Assembly (NCBI GenBank): GCA_019096155.1
Contig: JAHCVI010000002.1
Coordinates: 2,728,001 to 2,792,000 of the forward strand
Length of the DNA: 64,000 nucleotides
Origin: Staphylotrichum longicolle
Lineage: Eukaryota; Ascomycota; Sordariomycetes; Sordariales; Chaetomiaceae
Direction: 5' to 3'
Positions 22,090 to 33,506 of this stretch are shown here, piece by piece (the stretch's first letter is position 1; each line of letters opens with the position of its first letter). A model generated the notes under the pieces. The model worked only from the letters and a program-made list of their open reading frames with translations, made no database searches and was not told the origin of the DNA. A program made the translations under genes and the position numbers.

Positions 22090-24368
22090 ATGCACGACCG
22101 TGGATACGTGATTGATTCAAATTCAAAGTGAGTGCTGGGAGCACGGTGCAATTGGGTTTCATACAGAGAATCATGAGCTAACCGTTTGCACTCTCTCAGT
22201 GGGATTATCGGAAGGCTGAATGTTGAAGACAACCAGGAGGCCTCAAGTCTCCGTGGCCGAAATCTCGACTCCAAAACCCCGATATGGCAACACGACCAGG
22301 CTTGGATCCGGCGCCCGGCCAAGTTCGTGCGCTCAGCATGGCACTTCATCACGCCCCGCCCTGGTCGCCAAGGCAAGCACAAAGAACGAGATGAGGCCAC
22401 AGAGGAAATCCGGATCGTCGATATTGATGACAACCGAAGCTGGAACGCACGCCTAGGGCGCGCCTCGGTCGTCTGCCTCATATTCAATCGAATGATAGGC
22501 CCCAATCTCTTTAACAGCAGCTCCGTCATATTTTCCACCACCCAAAGCATTGGCGTATCGCTCATGATGTGGGTGTACGGGGCGCTGATGATGTTCTCCG
22601 GGCTGGTGCTGTACATCGAGCTCGGCTTGACCGTCCCAAGGTTTCGCCTTGAAAACAGGATCAAGATCTCGACTCCTCGCAGCGGTGGTGAACTTGTCTA
22701 TGTGAGCTTTTCAAGTAACTTGAAAGGAGAGCAAAGCTGACGACGTATGTATGCAGTTAAATTATTTCCTCAAGGCTTCGAAATCGTTGGCAACTTGCCT
22801 GTTTGGAGTTTCCTTCGTGATATTTGCAAATACGGCGACCAGCTCCGTGGCCTTCGCAGTGGCAGTTCTCCAAGCAGCAGGGGCATCTCGAACCGTCGGC
22901 GCGGTTGCGGGTATTGCCATTGCCGTCAACGCCTTTTCGTGCCTTCTACATGGCTTGTCTCGGACATGGGGTGTCCGAGTGAACAATATGTTCGGCATTT
23001 TGAAGGTGTTGATGCTGGTCATACTGATCAATTTTGGCTTCGTTTTCCTGGACAGAAGCGTCGCCGGTCCCAACTTTGATCGCACAACCACTTTTTCCAA
23101 GACGCCAGGAGGAATAAGCCAGTTCACCACGGCTTTGGTCTCTGCAATTTTCCCTTTCGGGGGCTTTCATCAACCCAATTATGTGAGCGCATTGTACAGA
23201 GCGACGGACCAGGAGTGCCACGCTGACCAGAACGAACAGGTACTCGGAGAGATCAAGAACCCTCGGAGATACTTTGCGTGGACCTCTGCAACTGCTGGCT
23301 TGGTAGTATGCATCCTGTTTGTGGGAATCAATGTCCTCTATGTTAGTAATCCTAGACTCTTTATGTCGAACTTAGATAACGAATTACGAACTTACCATCG
23401 AGCAGCCTGCTGTCATTCCGAAAGAGGTGCTCTTCCGAACCGACAACCATCTCGCGAGAGAGTTCTTGATTCGGACCATCGGTCGCAATTCTGACCCTCG
23501 CCACATAGAGACGGCCAGCAATGCCCTCGAAGCGTTCTTGGCCTTGGGCAGCGTGGTTGTCATCACCTTCACTGCGGCTCGGGTGACACAAGAAGCAGCC
23601 AAGGAAGGCATCTTTCCCTTCTCCGTCTTCCTCGCGACGGCATACGACTTCTCCTTTCGCCATGGCTTCCGGCGTCACCCGACTCCTCCCCCACACGAAT
23701 ACATTTTCCGTGCGGTGCAAGGTAACCCAATTCCCGCCTTAGCCTTGAACTGCGTCGTCACAGCCATCCTGATCCTGGCCACTGTCTTCGGAGGCGGGAC
23801 GGAAACGGCATCAGATGGCACACTCTACGTACCAGGCATTTCTCTGCTCGGGACGGCCTGCTCCTACGGCCTCGACATGGCTTGGTTCACCGTCATCGGT
23901 GCCGGGATGCTGTGCCTGCGTCTCTGGCCAGGAAGTGACTGGAAGCACAAATCGCCCATTCCGCATGCGTTGAGTGTTCTGTCAGCTGTGGTCTTTACTG
24001 CGACGACTGCCTTCCCACTGGCGGTGATCTGGGTGCCAAACCCCACAGAGCCGTTTCTGGCGCGGACGAATGGCAAGGTTCCGTGGTTTGCCGCCCAGAC
24101 AATGACACTGGCCGTACTGGCAGCGGCCGGGGCATACTGGGTGGGTTTCAAATTTTACCTCTGGCAAAAAAGGGCCAGGCTTGGCCAGATTCTCACTGTG
24201 TCGAGAACTATCTTCCTTGGGCATAAATCTTCAGGATTGGCGGATGAGTGGGTGTTTTTGTATGACATATGTCGGCTGGAGTGGTCTGTGGAGTTGGAAG
24301 GCTGGAGGAGCGAAGCTGGGGTTAGAAGATTCGATGATTTGGAGCTGCCCGCAGCTAGGTATGGGTGA
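22090..24368 (+). CDS. APC-superfamily amino-acid permease (LAT/methionine-permease-like)
   Basis: About 676-residue transporter. Five exons: 22090-22127, 22200-22701, 22757-23182, 23240-23341 and 23406-24368. All joins keep frame; the acceptor of exon 5 could be three bases earlier. The N-terminal ~100 residues are hydrophilic. The APC core follows: RASVVCLIFNRMIGPNLFNS (TM1 with the unwound GxG-like region), SLMMWVYGALMMFSGLVLYI, GELVY then LNYFLKASKSLATCLFG, FGGFHQPNY joined to VLGEIKNPRRYF (a strong LAT-family pattern), and FLALGSVVVITFTAARVTQEAAKEGIFPF. Fungal relatives include high-affinity methionine permeases. The plasma membrane is likely. The first exon is short (12 codons), a layout common in fungal permeases. 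Confidence 0.87.
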
Positions 24369-25235
24369 GAAGGAAGCTTGTTAGGTCTGGAGAACTGTCT
24401 GATTGTGAGATGGACGTGGCTTGTCTCTTTAATATTCATCTCGACAGCCTGCTGTGTAAAACGAGCTTGTTGGCGGAGAGTGAAGACCCATGGTGGGTCC
24501 TTTTGGGAAGCCCGAGTGGAAGAGGGAGGTATATTCATGAATAAAGTCAATAAATTGAAGGAGAAGACCAAAGGAAGAAGCAGGATTGGAGGCCCACAAT
24601 AGAAGAAAGAGTGTGGAAATGGCGCTACAGTTAGTAGAGCGCCAGAGAACGGGAAGAGTCCCGACTGATGTCGGGATAATTAACATGCAGAGGAAGTCCG
24701 AAGAAATAGCAAGAGTACCTTGACTATCTGCTATCTGAGAGGAACCAAGAGTGGATTGACCCTAACCCTAGACGGCCTTCTTGAGGATAAGCGCTGCGCG
24801 GACAAGAATCAGGACACTCTCTTCCCAGTCCAAAAACAAAATGACAGGAACCTACTCTCCTTTTCTTGTTCCTTGCGAAACCAAGCACAACTCAAGCAGA
24901 CAAACGCCAGAAGACCGTTTTTTGAGTGATCACGTGAGCTAGGTGTCCGCTGTTTCACGAACCGGCTCCACTGGTGCCTGGGCGTTCGTTATCTTGGGTG
25001 TTCCCACGCCCCACAGCGCACAGTGGGGCGCCCGCAGCTGCACTGAACTCCGTCATCAGCGCCAGCGCATCCACATCCCGAACCCTCATCTATCACGCCC
25101 CCTATTCCATCCCTTCCTAGAGTCTGCGCCATTTTGCCCCGCGACACCAGCGGCCGGGCCAATGAGTTGACAGGACAACATGTCGGACTTCGACACGACA
25201 ATGGGCGCCTCGGCGGCGGCAGCGGGGGCGACGCG
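24369..25235. other. Intergenic, 0.87 kb, includes gtr1 leader
   Basis: No supported gene. Two TAACCC-type units at about 24757-24770 are too short to be telomeric. The right part should be the promoter and 5' UTR of the Rag GTPase gene, including its upstream ORF. Confidence 0.45.
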
Positions 25236-25239
25236 ATGA
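25180..25239 (+). promoter_or_regulatory. uORF overlapping the gtr1 start codon
   Basis: ATG at 25180 opens a 19-codon frame (MSDFDTTMGASAAAAGATR) whose stop TGA (25237-25239) overlaps the gtr1 ATG (25236-25238) as ATGA. It could limit or couple translation of gtr1. Alternatively it could be the real N-terminus separated by a sequence error. Confidence 0.5.
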
Positions 25240-26441
25240 GTGCCTCGGCAGCAGCCCATGCCCAGCTCAAGAAGGTTAAGAAGCAGAAGGTGCTGCTCAT
25301 GGGCAAGAGCGGGTCCGGCAAGTCCAGCATGCGCAGCATCATCTTCAGCAACTACCTGGCCCGGACACCCGCCGCCTGTGAGTGGCCCCTCATTATTCCC
25401 TCAGACCTCTGACGCTGACCCTCACTCACCCCCAGAGGCGCCACCATCGACATCGACCTGTCTCACGTCAAATTCCTGGGCAACCTCACCCTGAACCTGT
25501 GGGACTGCGGCGGCCAGGAGGCCTTTATGGAGAACTACCTGTCGCAGCAGCGCGCCCACGTCTTCAGCAACGTCGGCGTGCTCATCTACGTCTTCGACAT
25601 TGAGAGCCGCGACGTCGAGCGCGACCTGGCCACCTACGTCAGCATCATCAGCGCCCTGGTGCAGTACTCGCGCGAGGCCAAGATCTTTGTCCTGATCCAC
25701 AAGATGGACCTGATCCAGCCCATGACGCGCGAGGAGGTCTTTGACCACCGCGCCGCCCTCGTCCGCCGCAAGACCGCCGAGGCCGTCGCCATCGTGCACA
25801 AGCAAAAGCCTGAGTACCTCCCACAGTCCGCCAACGCGCAAACCCCCTCCTCCTCCACCCCTTCCGCCAGCACCGACCTCTCCCCCAACCTCCAGCTCTT
25901 CGCCACCTCCATCTGGGACCAATCCCTCTACAAAGCCTGGGCCTCCATCATCCACGACCTGGTCCCCAACCTCTCCGTCATCGAGACCCAGCTCGCCTCG
26001 CTCGGCCTCGCCATCGACGCCGACGAGATCCTTCTCTTCGAGCGCACCTCCTTCCTGGTTGTCTCCAAGTGGACCTCGGCCGAGGGCGAGCGCAACCCGT
26101 ACGGCGACCGCTTCGAGCGCATGAGCAACATCCTCAAGAGCTGGAAGCACACGTGCTCCAAGTACACGGGCACGCCGCGCAACGCCGAGCAGTTCTCCGA
26201 CTTTGAGTACAAGATGGGCGCCACGTTCAGCATGTTCGCGACCAAGTTTACGACCAACACGTACATCCTCGTGTGCATGCCGCCCGGCGAGGCGAGGTTC
26301 AATAGCGCCAAGCTGAACGTCGCGGCGGCCAGGCCGTGGTTCAAGTTCCTCGACGGGCCGGTCGTGTCGGCGCAGGCGGCGGGTGCGGTTGCCGGCGCGG
26401 GCTATTTGGGTGAGGGGGCGGTCGGGACGCCGGAGAGTTGA
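25236..26441 (+). CDS. gtr1: Rag-family GTPase Gtr1/GtrA (TORC1 nutrient sensing)
   Basis: Rag A/B-type small GTPase of about 381 residues that pairs with a Gtr2-type partner on the vacuole to signal amino acids to TORC1. Exons 25236-25377 and 25438-26441. Motifs: P-loop LLMGKSGSGKSSMRS, switch region ATIDIDLSHVKFLGNLTLNL, G3 WDCGGQEAFMENYL, G4-like LIHKMDLI (the HKMD typical of Gtr1/RagA), then the C-terminal roadblock-type dimerisation domain (FERTSFLVVSKWT to the end). The 60-nt intron uses GTGAGT and acceptor CAGAG; this gives AACATIDID at the join. A uORF overlaps the start. It is convergent with the p47 gene. Family recognition is firm. Confidence 0.93.
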
Positions 26442-26779
26442 GACGTGTCTAGGATGAAAGGGGGGCGTCGGCGGTGTGATACCACGGTGTCGGAGTTTAA
26501 AGGCGTTAAAAAGGGTTGGGGTATGGGTTAGCATTTTAGGTAGGGAAGCAAGTTTTCTGGGGTGCACAGCACGCAACAATGGCATCTGGTCACAGGAAGC
26601 ATCTGAGCTTCAGCTGGGTGCGTCGTTATTCATTGCCATGATTTTCCACATGCATGCTATGAAAGCAAAGAGACATATGGCAGAGCCGTTCCGTCTGTCG
26701 CCCTCATCCCGGTGAACCGTCCCAACGCCATGGCCCAAACCCCATCGTAAAGTCCCGTGCAGAGTGCCATTGCCATCGT
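26442..26779. other. Convergent intergenic, 0.34 kb
   Basis: Between the stops of gtr1 and the p47 gene. No feature beyond presumed 3' UTRs. Confidence 0.5.
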
Positions 26780-28121
26780 CTACTTCCACTTGACAACCGC
26801 AGTGCCGCCCCTTTTGAACTCAGCCAACTCGCCTAGGACCAAGCCTTTCTCCTCGTGCTCCTTGTTGGGGAAAGTAGTGGAGAGCACCCACGGCCGGCCA
26901 CCGAGGGACGGCGAGGCTCGCTGGATAAAGTCGTAGACATCACCGACCGTCTGGCTCGTGTTGAAACGCGCGGGGAGACGAGTTCCGTCAGGCAGCTGGA
27001 TGCGGAGCATCAGCGTCGGTTGAGACTCATCCACGCCTGTGGCCGGGGCCTGGCTCGAGCTGGCCGTCGTCGTCGTGGCTGCTGCTGGCTGTGGGGCCGC
27101 CCCCAGCTCGCCCGGAACCGGGCTCCCCAGCCGCCGTCCTTCGCCGCTGAATGGGCGGTACACCTTCGGGAGAGGTCGGTAATCCTCATTGTGCTGCTGG
27201 AGCTTGACGTCCACCCTCTGGTCGAGCCGCACGTTCATGAGATGGATCGCGCCCCGTCCTTCTCTGATCATCTGGAGGTCGGCCCGGTTTTGGGGGTCGT
27301 CGAAGCGCCGCAACTCGCCGTCGTCGATGCTAAACCCGTCGGTCCAGATGTGTAGTATGCGCTCTTGTACTGGGCCTTCCGAGGCGGCCGTCGGGATGGC
27401 GCTGCCACGGGGGTCGGGAATGACACGGCTTTCAACGCCGTCGCCGCCGAGCGTCTGGCCTGCGCCACGGAATTGCGTCCTCGATGGGCCAGCTGATTCT
27501 TGGTCGGGCTGCCGGGCATTTCTGTTGCGGTTCAGTGTCAGTCAACGGCCAGACAAACGACAACAGGAGCGCGGACTGCGTACGATCGCGCCTTGGCCAC
27601 AATGTCATTGATCAATCTGCGCGGATCGGAGGAGCGCTGAGCGGGATCTTGAACTGCCAAGCCAGACTTCTCTCCGCCAGCAAACAGATCCCGAGGCCCG
27701 CGCCGCTCATCCTCCTCGTCCTCGTAGTCCTCGTCTTCCTCCGAATCGTCGTGGCTGTGGCCGCCGCCGAGCGAGCTGAGAGTGGCCAAGCCGGTCCGCT
27801 TTTGTGGCTTCTTGGCCGCCGAGGAGGAAGATCCGGCGGCAGATTGCGGTGCGGGGCGGCCGTCCAAGGTCCGGGGACCTGTGTACTCGGGGTCGGGTGC
27901 AGCGCCAGAAGCGGTCGATTCGGGGCCCTCGTCCATGTCTGCGTAGTAGGAAGTCACCGCCGAGTCAATGTCCCACTTGCTCGTGCTGAGATATTCTGCG
28001 GCCTGCGATGGTCAGAAAGGCGCCTCCATCAATTCACTTCCTGTGATGCGGTGCTCACCTGCTGCGTCGACGCACCTGTCAGCTCGCAAAAGGTGCTGAT
28101 CAGTGTGTCGTGGTCCGCCAT
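26780..28121 (-). CDS. shp1: p47/Shp1 (UBX-domain Cdc48 cofactor)
   Basis: About 407-residue adaptor of the AAA ATPase Cdc48/p97, acting in membrane fusion and ubiquitin-dependent degradation. Exons 28121-28059, 28002-27584 and 27521-26780, all joined in frame (GTGAGC, GTACGC donors). Domain order: UBA (residues 1-45, LISTFCELTGASTQQ joined to AAEYLSTSKWDIDSAV), an acidic/Ser-rich linker, SEP domain (ILHIWTDGFSIDDGELRRFD, MIREGRGAIHLMNVRL), then UBX (PTLMLRIQLPDGTRLPARF, TVGDVYDFIQ, WVLSTTFPNKE) ending in VVKWK. Length and order match p47/Shp1. It is divergent from mim1 with 390 bp between the starts. Confidence 0.93.
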
Positions 28122-28511
28122 CTGGAAGTTGAGCAAATCGTAGGATATGGAAATGTCAAGAGTAGGGGAACGGGAACAGAGAGGAAAGTAAAAAGAAAAA
28201 CGACCGCGGTTGCGAATCGGACGGGAATGAGTTTGGTTGGTGAAGTTTGTTTGGAACTCAAATGGACCAGGAATCAGGCAGCTCAGGTTAACGACGGCAG
28301 GCAGTGGAAGTGCCCCGCGTCACCGCAAGCCAGCCTGCCAGAGCCCCGCCAACCAACAGACTTACATAATCCAGTTCAGGACCACAACCAAGCAGCTGCA
28401 TCGGACCCACTCTTGCTGTGCCTGGTGACTTGCGACGTGCATCTTGGAGTTCCGGGCGTCGGCACACGGCATCCCCTTCAACACCTCACCTCAACACTCC
28501 CCATTCACGCC
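28122..28511. other. Bidirectional promoter, shp1 / mim1
   Basis: A 390-bp gap between two divergent ATGs. It must contain both leaders, so a shared core promoter is likely. Runs of AG (28170-28200) and a CA-rich stretch (28380-28510) are visible. Confidence 0.5.
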
Positions 28512-28966
28512 ATGGCATCTGACGAGCCCCCAAACCCCATGGCCGAGTCCGGGGTCACCATTCGATCCGATAGCGAGCAGTACTCGGGCCACGAGGAGCT
28601 GTCGGCCTCGCCGCCGTCGTCATCGTCCCCTGCCGTCATTCTCTACCAGCCGCCCACCATCTGGTCCATCTTCCGCGGCGCCGCGATCAACCTCTTTCTC
28701 CCATTCATCAACGGCATGATGCTTGGGTTCGGCGAGCTGTTCGCGCACGAGGCGGCATTCAGGCTAGGGTGGAGCAACACAAGGGTACGTCATGCATCAT
28801 GGCCGTGGTCAGCCTCGAGGCTGCCATGTCTGGAAAACATCCGCTGATACAACGTTAGGTCTTTCCTCTCTCGAGGCGGGAAGCGCATCCCATCGGGCCT
28901 GGTATTGAGGTGGTGGAGAAGCCGACACGGAGGAACGAACTCGATGACCTGACGAGCTTGGAATGA
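28512..28966 (+). CDS. mim1: Mim1/Tom13, mitochondrial outer-membrane insertion factor
   Basis: Small 126-residue outer-membrane protein needed to insert helical proteins and assemble the TOM complex. Exons 28512-28784 and 28859-28966, intron 74 nt (GTACGT...TTAG). The N-terminal half is acidic and Ser/Pro-rich. The single transmembrane segment with its conserved flanks reads IWSIFRGAAINLFLPFINGM then MLGFGELFAHEAAFRLGW, which contains the Gly-spaced helix-packing pattern of Mim1. A short basic C-terminal tail follows. The size fits the family. The gene is too short and too spliced to be obvious from ORF length alone. Confidence 0.88.
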
Positions 28967-29588
28967 TGGACCGGCCGGGACAAGAGAGCGATTCACTGGA
29001 AGACACATGATGCCATATTCTTGGGTATATCTGCGCCCAAGACTCATCTCATTCTGTTCTGCAAGACAGCCAGAACTGCCCAGCCTGCGGCACTGCTACT
29101 CGGCGAGAACACAGTCAATCAATGCGGCGGGCAGGCCGGGGTAGAGGCATCACCGCGTAGGCTGAGGTACTAAGGAGAAACCGCCATTTTCGCATCATCT
29201 GGAGTCAAATCAAACCTTAAATGTAACCATGAAACAAGGGCGGCAGCCATCTTAAACAGTAGACGATATCACGTACATTGATCACTTTGCCCGTCATTCT
29301 TGTCTCCGTGCACAGATGTGGATGCTTCCTCCACTTGATACTGCCGCACAACGAAACATGTCTTGGCAACCTTGAGCTTGGCGATCCGCTGTGTACTGTG
29401 TACTGTGTCGCCAGGTGCCAGGGCCCCTGCACCCGCTGCCAGCCGAGCGTTTGCCGCACGGTGCACGCAGCGGGCACTGGACCCACCCAAAACTTTCGGG
29501 ACGAGCCCAGGAACCTGGAAATTTTGGCGCGCGACGAAGGCAAGATCGCGACCCCCAGCACCTGCCATCTCACGAACAGCCAGACACG
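28967..29588. other. Intergenic, 0.62 kb
   Basis: Between mim1 and oxa1. No supported gene; a minus-strand open frame crossing oxa1 is its shadow. The right part is the oxa1 promoter. Confidence 0.5.
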
Positions 29589-31090
29589 ATGCTCCCCAGC
29601 AGAGGCCTTCTCCGGACGAGCCCCATCTTGGGGCTCGCAAAGACAGTGAGTGGCAGTTCTTCCTCTGGCGAAACGTTTCTTCACGAATTGTGCTTCTGAC
29701 ACGCCTTGACGCAACGCAGGCACTGCCCAAGTCCTCGACCCGACTTCCCTCCCGACAGTTCGGAACGGCACTGCGCAACAATGGAGTGGCCCTGCATGGC
29801 CTGTCTGCCGCCCGGAGGATAGGCGGGCCTCTGGCTTTTACTGCCGCATCCCGGCAGCTCCTCATCTCGCCCCGGCAAGCCCGCAATGCCTCGACCCAGT
29901 CCGTGGACCCCCTTGCCGCGCCCCCCGCTGCCGATGCGTCAACTCTCGGCGATGTCACCAGCACCCCCCTTGGTCTCACTGGGAGCGACCTCCTCGACAT
30001 TCCCGAGCAGATTGGCTTCTTGAAGACCCTTGGCTTGGACTTTGGTTGGGGCCCGACCTCTTTAATGCAGACGGTGCTCGAGTCCATCTACGTCTACACA
30101 GGTCTCCCATGGTGGGCCTCCATCGCTCTGACGGCCGTCGGCATCCGACTGGTCCTCCTCAAGCCTGCCCTTGACGCTTCGGAAAACGCCCAAAAGTACC
30201 AGGAGCTGCTAAAAGACCCCAAGTACAACGCCGCGACTGAGGAAGTGAAGCGCATGCTGGTCACCGGGAACCACCTTGCCGGCGCCGAGGCCCGGGCCAA
30301 GGTCAGCCTGATGAACAAGGCCGCCGGGTACAGCCTCTGGAAGACGTTTGTCCCCATGCTTCAGCTCCCCATCGGCATTGGCATGTTCCGCCTGATCAAG
30401 GGCATGTCTGCCCTCCCGGTCCCTTCGTTTGAAACCGGTGGCACCTTGTGGTTTACCGACCTCGCCGCTGCCGATCCGCTCTTTATCATGCCCATTGCGG
30501 CCAGCGTCTTTATGGCTATCGGCATGAGGGTATGCTGTTCCCTCCACAAACGTCTCGGTTTGAGCGGCTGCTGACCTCGCCCGAACTAGATACCCCTTCC
30601 CTACATGGCGGCCCAACAGCAGAAGATGCTGCGGGTAATGAGCCTCGTCATCGTTCCCATCTCCACCGTCGTTGCGCTGTTCCTCCCGTCGGGCCTGACC
30701 CTGTACTTCCTCCTGTCCGCCGTCCTGCACACCGTCCAGACATGGTTCATCCACCAGTCGTGGTTCCGGCGCATGATCGGGCTCAAGCCACTCACCAAGC
30801 CAGTCGAAACCGGCGACATTTCCTGGCAGGCGCCGCGCGTCCTTGACACGAGCGCTGTTCGGGTAGCCGGTGGCCACCAAGCCCCTGCGCCGACCCGCGA
30901 GACCTTGTTTGGGAGCCTCAAGACTACCATTGCGGATGCGAAGGAGAAGCTGAACGAGCGGGCAGACAAGGGCGCCGCTGAGCGCAGCGCCAAGGCCGCC
31001 CGTGAGTACGACGAGAAGCGGGCGCTCGAGGAGAAGGAGAAGCTCGTTGCGCGCCTGCAGCAACGGCGCTTCAAGGACGAGCGCTACTAA
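29589..31090 (+). CDS. oxa1: Oxa1, mitochondrial inner-membrane insertase
   Basis: YidC/Oxa1/Alb3 insertase of about 455 residues that inserts mitochondrially made and conserved-sorted proteins. Exons 29589-29645, 29720-30529 and 30590-31090. The N-terminus is basic and Arg/Ser-rich with RQARNAS, as expected of a presequence. Core: VLESIYVYTGLPWWASIALT (TM1), the coiled matrix loop DASENAQKYQELLKDPKYN, LWKTFVPMLQLPIGIGMFR, GGTLWFTDLAAADPLFIMPI, then MLRVMSLVIVPISTVVAL and FLPSGLTLYFLLSAVLHTVQ. The C-terminus is a long charged helix (EKLNERADKGAAERSAKAAR, KRALEEKEKLVARLQQRR) that binds mitoribosomes. The second intron, GTATGC...CTAG, joins AIGMR to IPLPYM. Confidence 0.93.
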
Positions 31091-31915
31091 TGAAAGGACG
31101 ATCTGTACTACTACATCATCGCATCTGGGAGTCACGGCGTCAAAGGGGACGGCATCCATATCTAAGCATACAACGCACGAGGCTGCTGCCCTCTATCTGT
31201 ACATTACACCACACCTTCCTCCCGGCCGTCGACACGTCCAACCCACATGCTGCCGGCAACCCGAACACCAAGACACCATTCGCAGATCAAATGCACGCCG
31301 TCGATCATTCCCAATGGTGAGATGCAGTGGCTTTGTGGTGCGATGCCACATGCCCTTCTCCGGTGGTTATCGGGGCGGGATGAGGGGCATCGCCGAGCAC
31401 GTCATCCCGTCTACCGGCTGCTATGCCGAAAGCAGCGGCCGCATTGGGCGAGCGCCAAGCCGCCTTTGTTGGATTGGGAAGTCAAGAACGGGGCGGGAGG
31501 GCCAAGACGGACGGCGGGGGCGCGAGAAGGGGGGTCCGCGGTTTGGCTATATAATCTTTGTCGTGCATTTCCCCTGTATTTGTCTTGAACATACTTCTCT
31601 TTTCACTCTTTTGAGTCGGTCTTGGCAGTCTGTGTTGTTTCACAAACGCCCCTGAAACGTCCCCCTGAGTCGCCGAGGACCCTGTCTTTTCTGTTTTGTC
31701 AACAGATATAACCACCACCCCACTCACGCTCCTCATCTCCATCCGTTGATACTCCCAACTCAACGCCAGTAACCTCCCTCACTCACCACCACCAACCAGC
31801 CCTACCACCCACTCCCCTCACACTCCAACCAACTTCAACCCACCACCCCAGATACATACCCCACCCCCACCCGCTTCTTCAAACAAAAAGAGAGAGGAAA
31901 CGACAAGAGAGAAAG
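31091..31915. other. Intergenic, 0.83 kb
   Basis: Between oxa1 and the carbonic anhydrase. The last ~200 bp is strikingly C/A-rich with few G (CACCACCACC, CCACCCAC motifs), typical of a pyrimidine/CA-rich 5' leader of a well-expressed fungal gene. No gene is seen. Confidence 0.5.
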
Positions 31916-32879
31916 ATGGCTTCCGCGATCCAGACAAACGTCGAGTCCGCCTCGGCCCGCTACGCCGCCGACTTCACCCAGGGCGACCTGGTCTTGCCGC
32001 CGGCCAAGAAGTATCTCGTCCTCACGTGCATGGACGCGCGCATCGATCCGGCGAGGGCGTTTGGGATTGAGCTGGGGGACGCGCACGTCATTCGGAATGT
32101 GAGTCTTTTTTGCTTTTCTTTTTTTCGTTCGTTTGTATCTTGGTTGCTGTGGAAGGTTGGGGTGGTGGCCGTGTGGTTATGGTCGTGGATTGTGATTGTG
32201 GTTGGAGGCAGCGTGGTGGTGGTTGGTTGGTTGAGTGTAGGTTGGGAAGGGGACTTGGGCAAGGGAGCTTGGACGTGGGGTGCCGTTGGATGTTGTTTAA
32301 GCGCAAGGAATGAAGAGAAAGAGGTTGTGAGGAAGGTAATGAGATGAGGGCAATTCTCTACCCCCGGGATTGAGATAGCGATGATCTTCTCTAAGGGTTG
32401 ATACAAGGAGGTTGAGTGAAGGGGGTTGGTGTTTAGGGTGGATGGGTTGGACAAATTAACACTTTGCGTGCTAACAGACCCCTTTACAGGCCGGCGCCTC
32501 GGCGGTGGATGCCCTGCGGTCCATCATCATCAGCCAGCAGCTGCTGGGGACGCAGGAGGTGGTGCTGGTCAAGCACACGGGGTGCGGCATGTTGACTTTC
32601 CAGAACGAGGATGCGTATGGCGTAGTGGGCAAGAACCTAGGGTGAGTTGTCCTTCCGGTTTGGAATCGAGGAGGCGAGGAAGCTGACATCCTGCGCAGCG
32701 AAGAGGCGGCGCAGGAGCTCGAGCAGAGGAAGCTTGACTTCCTCCCCTTCCCGGAGCTGGAGAAGGCGATTGAGGAGGACGTGGAGTTCCTCAGGCGGTC
32801 GAAGCTGGTGCCCGACTCGGTTGTGATTAGCGGGTGGGTGTACGAGGTGGAGACCGGGAAGACGAGGCGTGTGGTGTAA
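31916..32879 (+). CDS. Beta-class carbonic anhydrase (compact)
   Basis: Zinc enzyme interconverting CO2 and bicarbonate, about 171 residues. Exons 31916-32098, 32490-32641 and 32699-32879. Zinc ligands and dyad are visible: TCMDARIDP (Cys, Asp-Arg pair) in exon 1 and KHTGCGMLTF (His-x-x-Cys) in exon 2, with HVIRN joined to AGASAVDALRSIIISQQLLG. It ends VISGWVYEVETGKTRRVV. The length fits the short fungal/bacterial beta-CA subtype without targeting extension, so it is probably cytosolic. The first intron is 391 nt, far longer than others here and strongly G/T-rich. Its donor GTGAGT and acceptor TTTACAG are good. Confidence 0.93.
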
Positions 32880-33506
32880 TTTGAATCGTGGGTCAGGGAG
32901 TTTGCTGCGCTTAAGTTGGCGTGCTCGGTCAGTTTGCATGCGCAAGTTTGCTAGTGAGCGGGTTGTTGGTTTAATCCAGTTCAAGATTTATGTTGCGTAG
33001 TCGGCGAGTGGCCTGTCGGTTTGTTCCCGTGCGGATCTTTTGTTGCGGGTCATCCTTTACCTAGTTGTTGCTGTTAGTTGATGACATCAAGTACTAACTT
33101 GACATTGATTCCGGCGCTGCCTCCGCCCTGTGTCGAAACCAGGAGCGACTCAGAACAACATCAAAGCTTGGAGCGTGCATCAGCCTCGGGCTCGTGGCGT
33201 GTGAGACGGCTCCTTTGGACCACGGGCCCACACAAGCATGAGAAGACTCAAAAGCACATGTCCCGCAATAGTACGAATTAACAATTTGCGTTATGTTACT
33301 AGTAAGTCTTTGATTTCTCTCGTTTGCGTGTACGGACTAGGAAATTAGAGCGCACGCGTCGGTAGGTATTCAGATATGCCAGTCGGAAGTCGAAATCTCC
33401 CAGAAGCCAGTCCGTTTTCAACTCGACAACCGAGCAAGTATTGGTACAAAATTACATGATTCAAGGCTCAGCCGTAATGTAGTTCCAAACCAAACATCAT
33501 CTTCCT
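32880..33506. other. Convergent intergenic, 0.63 kb
   Basis: Between the carbonic anhydrase and the PAP2 gene stop codons. No coding or repeat signal seen. Confidence 0.5.

Noticed and set aside
24750..24775. Telomere-like CCCTAACCCTA units
   Set aside because: Only two units in ordinary intergenic sequence with genes on both sides; expected by chance or as a minor interstitial remnant.
25422..26585. 387-codon minus-strand open frame opposite gtr1
   Set aside because: Shadow caused by GC3-biased codons of the clearly identified Rag GTPase.
30209..31159. 316-codon minus-strand open frame opposite oxa1
   Set aside because: Shadow of Oxa1 coding sequence.
32099..32347. Extension of the carbonic anhydrase exon 1 frame into a hydrophobic Val/Trp tail
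   Set aside because: A consensus GTGAGT donor lies at the join, and the Zn-binding HxxC continues only in the downstream exon.
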